DNA from: Saccoglossus kowalevskii
Lineage: Eukaryota > Hemichordata > Enteropneusta > Harrimaniidae
DNA length: 31,604 nucleotides
Assembly: GCF_000003605.2 (NCBI RefSeq)
Contig: NW_003141810.1
Location: forward strand, 78,562 to 110,165
Direction: 5' to 3'
Shown here piece by piece: positions 21,411 to 31,604 of this stretch. Under the pieces are notes generated by a model. That model saw nothing but the letters and a program-made list of their open reading frames with translations, was not told where the DNA came from and searched no databases. Position 1 is the stretch's first letter. The number at the start of each line of letters is the position of its first letter. The translations under genes were made by a program, and so were the position numbers.

Positions 21411-24149
21411 TAGTGAATGGTGTATTACAGTGTAAAACCTATTAGACGAGAAATCCTATATAGGTATTACTAGATACATCAATAAATAATAGTTTAACTT
21501 AATAACATGCGTTGTGTCAACAACTGATCACCCATCAATAAAAACTGTTATCATATTTCATTCGGCATTTACCGACCCCGGGGGAATATTGATGGCAACA
21601 TTAAATGAATTAATATCCATTCCTAGGTATTAATTATTTATTATTAGAACAGCATGCTTCGTTACATGTAGTATTGTATACAACTGTTTTCTGTGATACC
21701 GTGTTACTCCATTAACTACTTTAGCGTTGACCTTCGGTTGGAAAGTGTACGCACATAATTGCAGGTATATTATTACCATGAATCATTTCTACATCTCGTT
21801 ACATTTATGCGTCTTTCACATTTAATAATAACGGTCCGATTTGTTTCCATGGAAACTTTGATCGAATTCAATATTTCAATAACAGTTATTGATTGTGTTG
21901 TGTTTTTTTCCAGACACATTTTTCATTGAAAGCAGACATCTCGCGTTTCTTATATTAGAATTGTGACTCTAATTGATATTGTGGATTATTGAATACATAT
22001 GTAGTATTTATGAAGATAGTTTCTGCGGCTGACGTATCGATCGACGCGTGACATAAAGTTTCCGAACGCAACTACGAGATGAGCTGTTTCAAATTGTTTC
22101 CAATGACAAGTGTATGTCACCTTAGACGTCAATTAAAAACATTCTCCAATGATGTCTACTAATATTAAATATCTGGTGCTAATTCCCATCAACTGGTGCA
22201 TATTCGGGTGGTATATTATAATAGTGTATACGAATATAGTGTATACCGGGATAGTGTATATACGAGATACAGAATCTTTTTTTCTTTATGTAGATAGAAG
22301 TTGAGGTCGTCGTATTTTTGTATGGGTGCATTTTGGTGGTATTTATACAATAGCCAACCCATCACACGTAGGTGAACTTTTTCAAGTTTCCGAGTCGACA
22401 TTCGCGAATTCATATATTTTCGATTCACGTGCATGAGGGTTCGAAAACGTTCTTTGATTCTGGTAGCGTAAAATAATATGTACCTACTATGACAACGACG
22501 TAAAACGTTACAGGTCGAACGGCACAGCAGCTTATGATATAGTGTACCCTGGGTAACAATATTTCACGACGATCGAGCCATTTGATATAGAATACTCAGT
22601 TTTCAATATTACATTATTATATTCATTACAGTTTACAAGATCTAGTCGTGTTTATTTCAATTATATCATAATGCAAATGATAATACTAATAGATTTAAAT
22701 AATAAAGTTAAATGTATACGACCATATATCACAATTAAGTACACACAATCAAAATACGACGACATTTTGAAAGTCGTATTGCACAATATTGTAGCACAGT
22801 ACCTTATAATAAATGATAACAATCGAATCGACACAAATTACAGCAATCGGTTTAAAACTGATCGGAATAGGGACATTTTACCACTGAAATTTGATGTATA
22901 TTTCATGTTACGGCTTCTAATTTTACAATTGAATCAAGATGACTATTTCTGGCTGTATGCTCCATGTGAATTGCACAGTACACAGTAAGTACATGTCGCG
23001 AAGACTTTAGGATGAAATTAGGGTATGATTTGGTTATTGATGATTGATATTGATTATTGATTAAATATGCATGATTTTTTAATAAACCCATGTTTTTTTT
23101 CAATGACATAAATCCCAAGTAAATGACTCTAACTAGGGCAAATTAAATATGTTGATGCCGTTTATATCGTTGTGATACAAGAAAAGTCCCAGTATCAAAC
23201 GGTATAAATCAGGACATGTTATTTCGAAATGATATTAAATAGAACCCTCGGAGGACCTACTGCATATATCTTAACATTCATATCGCGTAGTGGTGAAGTA
23301 CTAGTGTAGTTTCCCATAATGCAAAGCGCCACGGTTTATAGTCCATCCCTCATCATCATGTCCAGCTGCAAGTGGTATTTATACCACGTGACAGCCACTA
23401 AATATTTGATGTTTTCCAAACTGATGATGTTCAATTTTTCGTTATCATTAATAGTAGTTCAAAATATCAAAATACAATTGGGTTGTAGTATTTGAAGTCT
23501 GGAATCTATTCCAATTGTTCTCGCAAGGGGTTTTCTTTTCCCGAATTTAATTTCCTATCAAGTGTGTCTGTGCTCGAGTTCACGGAGCTCGCACGATTAC
23601 TGCATTTGGTGTACCCAGCTGGGCGTGCACTGAGTGTAAGACACGAAGGTATACCTCTATATCATATTTTGACTGCAGCATGTTTTCTCGATGTTAGCGG
23701 TTCTCTGCAGCTGACATATGGTTGATGGCAGAGTACGCCATGTGCTCAAAAGTCACAAGAGGAATCGTGACCAGAAAAACAATTGTTTAATATGACTCTT
23801 GATATATTTCTCAAATGCTATCAGAGTTCAATAGAAACTTGTATGTAATTATTCGGTAATAAGTATTGTTTATCAATAATCTTGCAGAGCTATTTTTTAA
23901 TTTAATTTTCAACATTCCGGGGAGTCCGGCGCACGTTCAAATTGCCGAAACAATTTAATGTCACATAGTAAAATGTAAAGGTCGTTGTTAGATTTCCAAT
24001 AAAACAAAACAGAATCAAAAATCGGACGTTAGCAAAACTGTACAAGATATACACAACTATTTCATAAATAAACAACTGGTGGTTATTGAATAAAACATTC
24101 CCAACTCGTGTTCCAAATTAGACAAACGATGGTGCGTTGCCTTATATGG

Positions 24150-24197
24150 TTAGCCGGAAGTGTGGCGTCACAATTTATTTACAAAATGGCGCCGGAA
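24150..24197 (+). promoter_or_regulatory. ETS/YY1-like promoter signature
   Basis: Within about 45 bp there are two ETS-type motifs (CCGGAAGT near 24155 and CCGGAAGG near 24193), a CRE half-site in GGCGTCAC, and AAAATGGCGCC, which resembles the YY1-type ATGGCG element found at many TATA-less animal promoters. The combination is typical of housekeeping start sites. It points rightward to the open frame at 24476-24868, but no TSS data exist and chance clustering cannot be excluded. Confidence 0.3.
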
Positions 24198-24475
24198 GGA
24201 TCAAATTTATAAATTGTTCATGACCTGTCCAGAGCGATTGAAGTTTACCATAAACTTCTACTCTTAATAATACGACTGGAAACACATCAAAAGTGGATTT
24301 TGGCAAATAATGTTCAGTAGCTGAAATACTTATTTAGCGCCAAATCCCATGGACCTCGTTCTCGTGTATTATTCAGCAATTTATTAATAGACCATTTTCC
24401 GTTCACTGCGAGAATCACGCGTTATGCGTGAAATCGAACGTAAAAACAGGACAAACAAAGGTCATAGCGTCGTAG

Positions 24476-24868
24476 TGGCGTCAAACATCGCGAGAGATTC
24501 TACAAACGCGAAAGTATTTTGGGGAACATTTCCATGTCAATAATGTGCTGTACACATTTGATGATGGGCAATTTCGATTAAGTGAGGATATTCGAATGCA
24601 ATATTCCTCTGTCGAAGATCGGCCGGTTGATGTGCGCTACGAAATAAAGAAATTCGAGTTCAAAATCAAATCGTTCGATTTTTGCGGCAGACGTTCGACG
24701 CGCGTCTTTCATGCATCTCGCGAGATCTCGCAGTTGTACGGAAAATCACCTACTAGTATTAGATACTCGGACGTATCATTAAACTGTGACATTATTAAAA
24801 AAGAACGTCAAATGCTTTTTGAAGGAAAAGTCAAACACCGAAGACTACAAGGAGCATCTCAATTTTAA
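24476..24868 (+). CDS. Unrecognised open frame, possible exon or coding relic
   Basis: This frame is open for 130 codons after a TAG at 24473-24475. I do not recognise the product. The composition looks protein-like: charged and aromatic, for example YTFDDGQFRLSEDIRMQY, then VRYEIKKFEFKIKSFDFCGR, with few low-complexity runs, and locally more CpG than the flanks. The first in-frame ATG (24596) would give 90 residues; before it the frame could be fed by splicing. No signal peptide or membrane segment is visible. The frame ends with TAA, followed by AT-rich sequence (CATTTTATTTC) but no clear AATAAA. It sits within intron 1 of the Ig gene on the opposite strand, and a promoter-like ETS/YY1 cluster lies about 300 bp upstream (24150-24197). 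It could be a nested gene, an old retrotransposon piece, or chance. Confidence 0.25.
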   Translation, partial: WRQTSREILQTRKYFGEHFHVNNVLYTFDDGQFRLSEDIRMQYSSVEDRPVDVRYEIKKFEFKIKSFDFCGRRSTRVFHASREISQLYGKSPTSIRYSDVSLNCDIIKKERQMLFEGKVKHRRLQGASQF

Positions 24869-25451
24869 TTACATTTTATTTCTAATTACAATCGAATCAT
24901 TCTGTCACAATTGTTTACGGTTCACGTAACTGATATTAACTGCCCGAACGTTCTTGCAATGGGATCGTTCAAAAACAAACAGTTCTATTTCCACTCGCGT
25001 ATGTGTTCAACTTCACAAGGACTTTTTTTCTAATCTCGCACTGTTTTTTGTTTTGTTCGACATTGTATATATACGTGATATTTGTTTTGGCGAAATAATT
25101 GAAATACTCATATGTAATAACAGTATGGGAGCGACGTACAAGTAAATGTAAATAAGACGTACTTATTGAAGTACCCTTTATATTACGAACATCAGGAAGG
25201 GAATTAGGACGATACACAAACGATACATGGTAAATTATTGAATAAAATCCAACACATTATTTGCTCAAAGCTCCGCGGACACACCAAATTTAGTAAGAAG
25301 CTATCGACATAAATAATCGATGTTCTTATCAGTACTGTCAGCTTTTAATATTCCTAACTGCTGAACACCTGTGATTCTTCGTGAAATGTGGTTGCTTAGC
25401 GGAAACATTCTGTGTTACACGCCCGGTACTAGTGAGAAGGGTTATACATAC

Positions 25452-25560
25452 CTTTTCGAAGGTTTTGTGGTTGGTTTAGATAGGCATCGGCAGTGAGGAA
25501 GAAAAGCGTGGTCGTAGAAAAAACTATCAGTATGGTGTACATGGCGTTGCTTGAATTCAT
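25452..25560 (-). CDS. Exon 1 (signal peptide) of a Kirrel/nephrin-like Ig-domain gene
   Basis: This is the first coding exon, 36 codons plus one base. The ATG at 25558-25560 (minus strand) has A at -3, and an in-frame TAG three codons upstream (25567-25569) fixes the start. The translation is a classical secretory signal: a short polar N-terminus, a hydrophobic core (residues about 8-22: YTILIVFSTTTLFFL), then a small-residue site T-A-D-A, with cleavage most likely after residue 26. The mature chain would begin YLNQPQNLRK. The exon ends at a strong donor, AAAAG|GTATGT (GT at 25451-25450), leaving phase 1. The extra G joins TA at the start of the Ig exon at 16371 to make a Val codon, so the two exons fit in frame. 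The role is inferred from exon 2: entry into the secretory pathway. Signal peptides carry no family information, so the link to exon 2 rests on phase, strand and the absence of a better partner. Confidence 0.72.
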
Positions 25561-25579
25561 GATTTTCTAGTCGTCTCTC

Positions 25580-25643
25580 GAACCGTCCGGTCGTCGATCT
25601 GTTTGTCTAAGTGACGTCGATGCAGACTGCAGCGCTATATGAA
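25580..25643 (-). promoter_or_regulatory. Putative core promoter of the Ig gene
   Basis: Reading the minus strand, a weak TATA-like CATATAG has its first T at 25639. It is followed 27 nt later by an initiator-like TCACTT with A+1 at 25612. The sequence GGTTC, fitting the downstream element RGWYV, lies at +29 to +33 (25584-25580). A CRE-like CGACGTCA (one mismatch to TGACGTCA) overlaps the presumed start site. The implied 5' UTR is 51 nt. The spacing is right for a focused metazoan promoter, but each motif is short and could occur by chance. Confidence 0.35.
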
Positions 25644-25699
25644 CGATCTCTAAAACCGTGGGAGGTGTTTCCGTTCGTCTCGCTGGGACTCTTTTCACC

Positions 25700-26524
25700 G
25701 AATGATACAAATGAAACAAAACTTAAGTGTTTTTAAAACATGCAAAGCTGTTCTAATCACTATTAGCACGCCTCAACTTCTCATTTAGTGACACGCTATA
25801 ATAATTGAAACGTCACTTTGACGGTACGATCTGCTTGTTGCGCAACTATGCAGATGTCATGTAGATTTCGTATCAATCGGCTGTAAGGTAGTGACGCGCT
25901 GTGTAAACTTCTGGTCAATAAAATGCAGATGGGTGTGTTTAATTGACAGAACAGCCATTTCATCTTCGTCACAAAGGAATTCCTAATAAACGAGATGGCA
26001 CTTTTTTTTCTTTTCCTTTCAATAAACTAGACTATTAATAATTGCAATTCTTGTCAGTGGCTGATTTTAGTTATCTGACATCATCGATAATGCAGCAGGC
26101 ATAATGGCCCTGTTAATTTACTCTATACACACCGAGTAACTGGGGTCATATTTCTTTTGTTGTTGATGACGTCTTTTTGGGGTGAAACTAATATTGTAGT
26201 TGTCACTCCGCCGTCACAGGTGCGCATCCTGTCGTCAAAATTGTCTCATTTTAGCATACTGGATCTGATGACGATTTCAAGCGACGCCGAACCGGCCTCA
26301 ATAAAGTCATTTTCATTATGTGTTGTATTTGTTTAGAGACTGTACAAACTTGTTTATAACTACAATGACCCATGAACATATGAACGTCTACATTGTTTAT
26401 GGATTGATCAAACCCAGTCAGAAGAGCCCCCATCCCCACCCATCCCACTCCAAATTGAAGTATCCTTCGCAAAACTCTTATCAATGTCTACCAATGTAAT
26501 ATTGCAGGCTGCCGCCAGGAATTA
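25700..26524. other. Upstream flank of the Ig gene
   Basis: Unique sequence with no exon recognised. Any distal regulatory sites for the minus-strand gene would lie here, but none can be named. Confidence 0.35.
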
Positions 26525-26720
26525 CCTGGGAACGGTACAGTGGTTAGATTGTTCGCCAAGCATCAGAGAGGTTGTGGGCAATTCTGGCTAAAACACCAAA
26601 CACGTGGTATTGGGCTTTGGGCAAAGGCGTCCTATCGGACAGGACAATACTGGGAAACTGTTGGTTCCGTGTTCTGTTCCTGTTCGTATTGGACGTTGTG
26701 TGTGTATTGCCCGTCACAAT
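26525..26720 (+). mobile_element. tRNA-derived SINE
   Basis: The Pol III head shows an A box region ACAGTGGTTAGATTGTTCGC and a degenerate B box GAGGTTGTGGGCAATTC, with about 30 bp between them. The body follows with ACACGTGGTATTGGGCTTTG GGCAAAGGCG, a TTGGGCAAGG-like central segment often seen in animal SINEs. The 3' end is uncertain and no clear tail or target duplication is visible. Overlapping 60-104 codon frames on both strands are by-products. Confidence 0.55.
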
Positions 26721-28164
26721 GAGTAGAGAATTTTTCCATGCGACGATGGAGTATTTCACTTATGTCATGCTTTTCTCGGGTTCTCTTGTCTGTAAGTAAA
26801 CTATTTGTAATTTCCGTCTGATTTGAGAAACATATACTGTTATGTATCGTAGTTATTCGCGAAATTTGAATTAATGACCATGACAGTGTCTGGAAAAAAA
26901 ATTGTTCCAGATGGTTTGGCAGCACGCAAATTAAAGATGCATTCATGGCCTCTTTAGTTGGAATAACACGGCTGGTTATCCGATTATCTGCTTCTGGTTT
27001 ACCCAGGAAGAGCTGGCACTAAGGACGTAACAGAGAACGTAATCTCTGCCAATCAAACACAATGCATTACACATTCAGTCGTGCGATAGCATTGACATAA
27101 CTATTGAAACAAGCTATACTCAGAATATCGATTATAGTTTCAAACAAGTTTATTTAGATTGCATGAACAAATGATTGCCACATATGCCAGCTGTCACACA
27201 AAATATGCAAGCTGGAATTCCTAATTATGACTTAATATAAAACAAGTTGTCAATTATTTGTTTTATGTCATTAATTAATACTTTTTTTCTAATTATAGTT
27301 ATGTGATTCGTCAGAGTGTCATTATAAAGACCTTCATTTATTCTCAATGACTTGTTCCTTGACATTAATTAATATTTTATCTGCTAATTATATGTGTCTG
27401 ATTAGTGAGCAGGGAATGCTCCGGACACCTGGTACATACCTGACACGTCAGAAGGTTCTGAGGACTCTAATTTATGGTCCTGACTATCAACGCAGCGTAT
27501 CTTTGTATGGTTTATGGTTCTCTTATTATTTTCCATTTTGCCTTATTCGTAACTGTACGTACAACTACAGGGAATAGTGTAAAATTTAATAAAGATATGC
27601 TTGTACAACTTGAATTAACATTTTTGTTTTGTTCTTTTCATTTCATTCTATCTATTGAATTCAGCACTATTTGTTTAAAACAATATTTGTCTCACGAGGA
27701 AGAATTGCAAATCATTTCAAGGTTGCATTATCAACTGATAGCGGTCAAATCAAGTTTCGATCTGTTTATTTTAATACATGTAAGATAATATGAGAATAAC
27801 AAGTGTTATTATATCCGTTGACATTTTTAGTTAGGTATATTTAGTCACCCAAGATTTTGTACGATTCTAAAAGAATAATATCAATCATAACCAATGAAAT
27901 AAATGAGTTTTTGTCATGATTTTGTTCATTTGCAAGTATATGTACATATTGCACATAGATATCCACAATAGGTCAAATAAGAGATTGGGCAAAAGCCAGG
28001 AATAGATCTTAGATAAAAATGGCCGACGAGGTCTCGTTAAGAGCGAGAGAGTGGCGAGATTTGGTTTTGTTCCCCCGAACCGTGTAACCAAGGAACAGTG
28101 GTCGCAGTGACAGCCGGAGAGGGGATGGAACACTAACTGGAGAGCAAATAAATTACGTGAATCG
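26721..28164. other. Spacer with diverged duplication and smORF
   Basis: CATTAATTAATAC (27268) and CATTAATTAATAT (27363) begin two diverged copies of a roughly 50-bp segment, 95 bp apart. A 9-bp-arm palindrome ATAAAACAA/TTGTTTTAT lies at 27237-27266. A more GC-rich patch at about 28010-28130 contains a 22-codon open frame starting in a strong ATG context (28019-28087). No other gene is seen. Confidence 0.4.
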
Positions 28165-28436
28165 CACGAAACACGAAGTATTGACAATTCCGAAGGTGCG
28201 TTGGTGTTGTTGTTACGCTTCTAGTTATAAACACGGGGAATTTACACGATAATATGCATACTATTTTAAATAACGCATTCTTTCAAAATTACATATCATT
28301 CACGAAACACGAAGTATTGACAATTCCGAAGGTGCGTTGGTGTTGTTGTTACGCTTCTAGTTATAAACACGGGGAATTTACACGATAATATGCATACTAT
28401 TTTAAATAACGCATTCTTTCAAAATTACATATCACA
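28165..28436 (+). repeat. Perfect 136-bp-period tandem duplication
   Basis: 28165-28298 and 28301-28434 are identical over 134 bases as read, beginning CACGAAACACGAAGTATTGA and ending AAAATTACATATCA. The copies are separated by TT. No substitutions means a very recent event or an assembly artefact. Non-coding. Confidence 0.95.
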
Positions 28437-30084
28437 TTATTCAAAATTTGCCAATACATTCACGAGTTAGCTTAGCAGACACCGTTTTTTTAACGTCTAC
28501 AGAACGTACGGGGCAGTCAATATATATATTTATATGTAATCCCATTGTAGCTTTGGGAATGACTTTAAAAGATAACATAGATAAATTGGAACAGTTTATT
28601 TTATTCGCATGTCGTTATACACAATAATTCTGTATAACAAGTCACAAAGTCTATGTTTATTTATGCATCTTCAATGAAAATTATGTATGCGCATAAATCA
28701 ATATGAGATATCGTCATTTACAATTCCAAAATAAAACTCAAGTAATTTATAATGCTCCTTTTCAGCGTAAAAAGATATTTTAATATGAATGTGTGTTATC
28801 GGAGGTGATATATGAACCACATTAAAATTTGGTTTAGAAAACAGCGATCGATCAAATTACATGATACATACGAACGCATTTTCCGATTCGGATTAACTAT
28901 GATTATGGGTGACAACGTTCCGAGACGAACTCAATAATAGCAGCAAACAGAGAAACAGTCGACGTTCTGACGTACAGTTTTAATGAATCGATCAATTCAT
29001 GATCCTCGCCAGATAAATGACTCCAATGTATATGTTTTAAAATAAAATAATATTGAATAACTATGTAGTAGTGGGCTATTTCCAGCAGTTTGAATAGAAA
29101 ATCGTTGTTTAGTAATTACTCCCTTTCACTGCAAAATGTAAACTCATCTTTCCAGTTCCGGTATCTCATAATGGTTCACCGGATAAATTAAACTATATTC
29201 AATTGTTCTATGACATTATCATCCACACATGTTGAACTTTAACTGAGTAGGTAGGCGTATAACGTTCAGCTAAAAACATACAGTTAATATATAATCAGTA
29301 CCGACAATTATAGCGAGCCACTTTCCATCATGTATTGTTTGTGCATGTACGTATCCATGACGACTAGTGTTTAAGTCAGATAACATGCGAAGTTATTGTT
29401 ATTAATATTCTTATTTTTTTTTTTTGAAATTGAATTAAGGCGGGCAAAACTATTCTTGTTATGATAACCGGTTATATATGCTTTGAATCATTGTGGACAT
29501 GGCACCGGGTCGCGGCATGTCTCAACCTTTCTTATCGTTCCGAGAAGCGACTCCCCAAAAACACTAAATCACTTAAATTGTCATTAAAAGTCGTATATGG
29601 ATAAAACATATTTCATTTTTAAAAAGAATCATTATTCCCAAACGTTTTCCTTTGTAATAACCATCGCTTTACCTGAGTGACATTGTCATTAATATTTCAG
29701 TTGATGCCTGTAGACGCACAATATTGTTATTGTTACCATAGTGAATAATATATGCACACAAAGTATCTCAATAGTGTTTTAATTATCCCGTTGAACAAAC
29801 AAAATACAATCTCCGGTTTTTCTAAACTTGTTTTTCATACGCTGAACATAGAAATGTATCAATAATCCTCTTTATACACTCATGGTTGGGACAATAATGG
29901 TTAAAGTGATGCGAAAGCTTCGGCTCTTGGTTATTCGATGTTTGTATTTATTCCAAATTAGCGAAAGTTTATACAATTAGCTTGTAATTAATGCGGGATA
30001 TAGTACTAACACTTTCACATCCAGGAATTAAATATTCATTAAACATAACACGTATTCAGAAGACGAAATATTACAAATATATAT
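28437..30084. other. Spacer without identifiable genes
   Basis: AT-rich unique sequence with a T12-13 run near 29413. No exon, RNA gene or transposon end is recognised. Confidence 0.4.
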
Positions 30085-30390
30085 TTAAAGCGCGGTGGTC
30101 GTCTCGCTGCGCATGTGCGATATTTGTGTTGATAAACATTGATTTTCTACAATCCAATGCGCTCTTCAAATGGAAATCACAAGTATGAGGTTTGACCTGG
30201 GCGCGACTTGCACTGATTACCGCCGGTGACTCCTTCGATACCTTACAATAACATGAAAAGTGCTTAATTAAAGCTTGGAAACGACTCATTTCGTACACGT
30301 TGATCTGCGCAACAGTCAAAGTCGCCATCTTTGTTTATATGAGACCCATATATCTCGCACATGCGCAGCGCGACGACTACTGCGCTTTAA
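30085..30390 (+). mobile_element. TTAA-flanked MITE, 300-bp subfamily, second copy
   Basis: It runs from TTAAAGCGCGGTGGTCGTCT to CGACGACTACTGCGCTTTAA (306 bp). TIR pairing extends about 36 bp (CGCTGCGCATGTGCGA / CGCACATGCGCAGCG), better preserved than in the 20702 copy, which lacks the GTGCGA segment on the left. The interiors are colinear with 20702-21000, so both derive from one master element. Non-coding. Confidence 0.87.
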
Positions 30391-30397
30391 ATCCCGT

Positions 30398-30470
30398 TTG
30401 CTGTTGTTGTTTGGTGGCGGTTATCATTGTTATCGTCGTCGTTGTTGCTGTTGTGTTTATTACTGCTGAT
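30398..30470 (+). repeat. GTT/GTC-rich cryptic trinucleotide repeat
   Basis: An interrupted run of TTG/TCG/TTA triplets (GCTGTTGTTGTTTGG, ATCGTCGTCGTTGTTGCTG) directly follows the MITE. Low complexity; not coding. Confidence 0.7.
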
Positions 30471-31604
30471 TAGGCACTTTGTTACAATGTATTGATGTAT
30501 TTTGATGTATTTGCCGTCCAATCGCTCGAGTAAACGTGACAATTACGCCTCACATGTTCTAGAATTATACAACTCGTATTAGAACACTGCCGTTTAAAAC
30601 ACGATATAGCATGAACCGAACTAAGCATCTTAGATGACAGTTACCTGACCGCCCACGTACCTGCGACAATAACGTTACAACTACGTTTCCACTGTTGGTA
30701 TTGTGTCTATTTAATTTCATTCCAGGAAACATTAAGAGACGGATAATCTGTCAGCGTCTGAATAGAAACATAAGTTTATTATTTGGTCAAAACTAAAAAC
30801 TGAAACGTATAATAAGATGTACACGTGTTTCCGTCGTATTAATTACCATGGAAATATACACTTTAATTTTATTAATAGGTTATTGCCCTTGATTTATAGT
30901 GCTGTCGCTGAGCTGTAGTTGTTTCCAAACAGCTCAGTTGTGGGGCTCATTTATTTGTGTACACGAAGCGGTGGTTGGGCACATAGTGGGTTGTATTTGA
31001 ACGAGGTTACTTATTCAAGACGTAGTCGGACACGGACACGAGAAACCCACAAATAGTCTTTAGTCTTAGCTGGAACCTTTTTTTTTTAATCACAGAGGGG
31101 TATACTCAAGAAATGACGAAGGGGGCTGTTACCCGAGGTAGATTTTGTAGTTTCCGTTCATCAGCGCATTACTGATTGACATCAGCGGGGGGTGAAATAA
31201 AACCTTACGATGGAATAGTGTACGTAGCCCTAATGTTAAAGCGAATGTCCGAACGTGTGTCGTGGCTCTGTTTTTTAGTGCTAGGATACTGAGCATGTTA
31301 ATACCGACTATTTATATTCAATCTGTAGTTAGTTCAGAAACCCAGCAAGTTTGAATAACCAATCTGATTAATATATTATTGATATACTTTTTGATTTTTT
31401 TAAAGGCTATGTTACATTGTTTTTGTTTATCTTTTTTTTTGGCATTTCGTCGACCACACGGCGTTTAACTATGTGATATACATTTTCGATCGTATGTGAT
31501 TAAAAACTGATGTAGTAGGTTATAGATCAATTTATTTATTATTGTAAGTCATTCAGTCCTCTGCATGTGATTTCTCATATATCGATTATGTTGCTGAATT
31601 GCTG
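30471..31604. other. Right-edge spacer
   Basis: Unique AT-rich sequence with T10-11 runs near 31080 and 31435. No gene or transposon end is recognised. Confidence 0.4.

Larger units (their letters stand above)
16372..25451 (-). other. Intron 1 of the Ig gene (about 9.08 kb)
   Basis: The intron is bounded by GTATGT (5' side, 25451) and TTTTTTTTTTGTATTTACCAG (3' side, 16372), both good matches to metazoan splice consensus. It contains TTAA-flanked MITEs (18581-18702, 20702-21000), a CGCGCCCT-TIR MITE (21236-21410), an AACCTCGTTA-type MITE (19742-19924), and an open frame on the opposite strand (24476-24868). Most of the remainder is AT-rich sequence in which I see no conserved exon. The intron call depends on exons 1 and 2 belonging to one gene. 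Confidence 0.65.

Noticed and set aside
22218-22264. Three spaced ATAGTGTATA words
   Set aside because: Short AT-rich words with loose spacing; no larger structure.
22671-22988. 105-codon plus-strand frame
   Set aside because: AT-rich Ile/Asn/Tyr-heavy translation typical of random AT-rich DNA; no motif.
26532-26590. Functional tRNA gene
   Set aside because: Boxes A and B are degenerate, no acceptor stem pairs, and the sequence continues into a SINE body.
1-31604. CRISPR, operon, phage or toxin-antitoxin structure
   Set aside because: No spaced repeats of the right form, no dense gene clusters and clear eukaryotic splice signals.

Overview
The window looks like non-coding-rich nuclear DNA of an invertebrate animal. 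It is AT-rich, has long introns with consensus GT/AG sites, and carries many degraded repeats and very little coding sequence. The weak Ig/Kirrel-like similarity, a molluscan-looking repeat tail (GACGGACGACGGAC) and tRNA-derived SINE heads suggest a marine lophotrochozoan such as a mollusc. That placement is an inference and cannot be proven from the sequence alone. There are no bacterial operons, CRISPR arrays or rRNA, and no intact tRNA gene was found.

The only host gene I can defend lies on the minus strand. Exon 1 (25452-25560) encodes a start codon and signal peptide. A 9.08 kb intron follows, then exon 2 (16049/16053-16371), which encodes one complete Ig domain resembling the first domain of Kirrel/nephrin-type adhesion proteins. 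Exon phases match exactly (phase 1 to phase 1). Exon 2 ends in an unusual way: an in-frame stop lies between two possible splice donors. The product could therefore be either a 143-residue secreted single-Ig protein or the N-terminus of a longer receptor whose other exons were not found in 1-16 kb. A plausible core promoter sits at about 25580-25643.

The rest is repeat landscape. 1-2.2 kb: a 350-bp inverted-repeat element, TTAA-flanked MITEs and a SINE head. 2.9-3.8 kb: the 3' end of a LINE. 5-6 kb: simple repeats. 7-11 kb: more TTAA MITEs, a 40-bp tandem array with a GTACGTAC core, and a MITE whose end resembles a CTCF site. 12.3-12.8 kb: a diverged tandem array of about 150-bp units. 13.7 kb: a decayed MITE. 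16.4-25.4 kb (intron 1): four further MITE-type elements and an unrecognised 130-codon open frame behind an ETS/YY1-like promoter signature. 26.5 kb: a second tRNA-derived SINE. 28.2 kb: a perfect 134-bp tandem duplication. 30.1 kb: another MITE next to a GTT/GTC-rich tract.

The most distinctive signal is a set of short non-autonomous transposons, at least eight complete or partial copies in three size classes. They share the terminal block TTAAAGCGSGNNGGTCGTC at fixed spacing and an internal GGGACTCAT/GAGACCCAT block. No transposase for them lies in the window. I do not see a new multi-gene system here.
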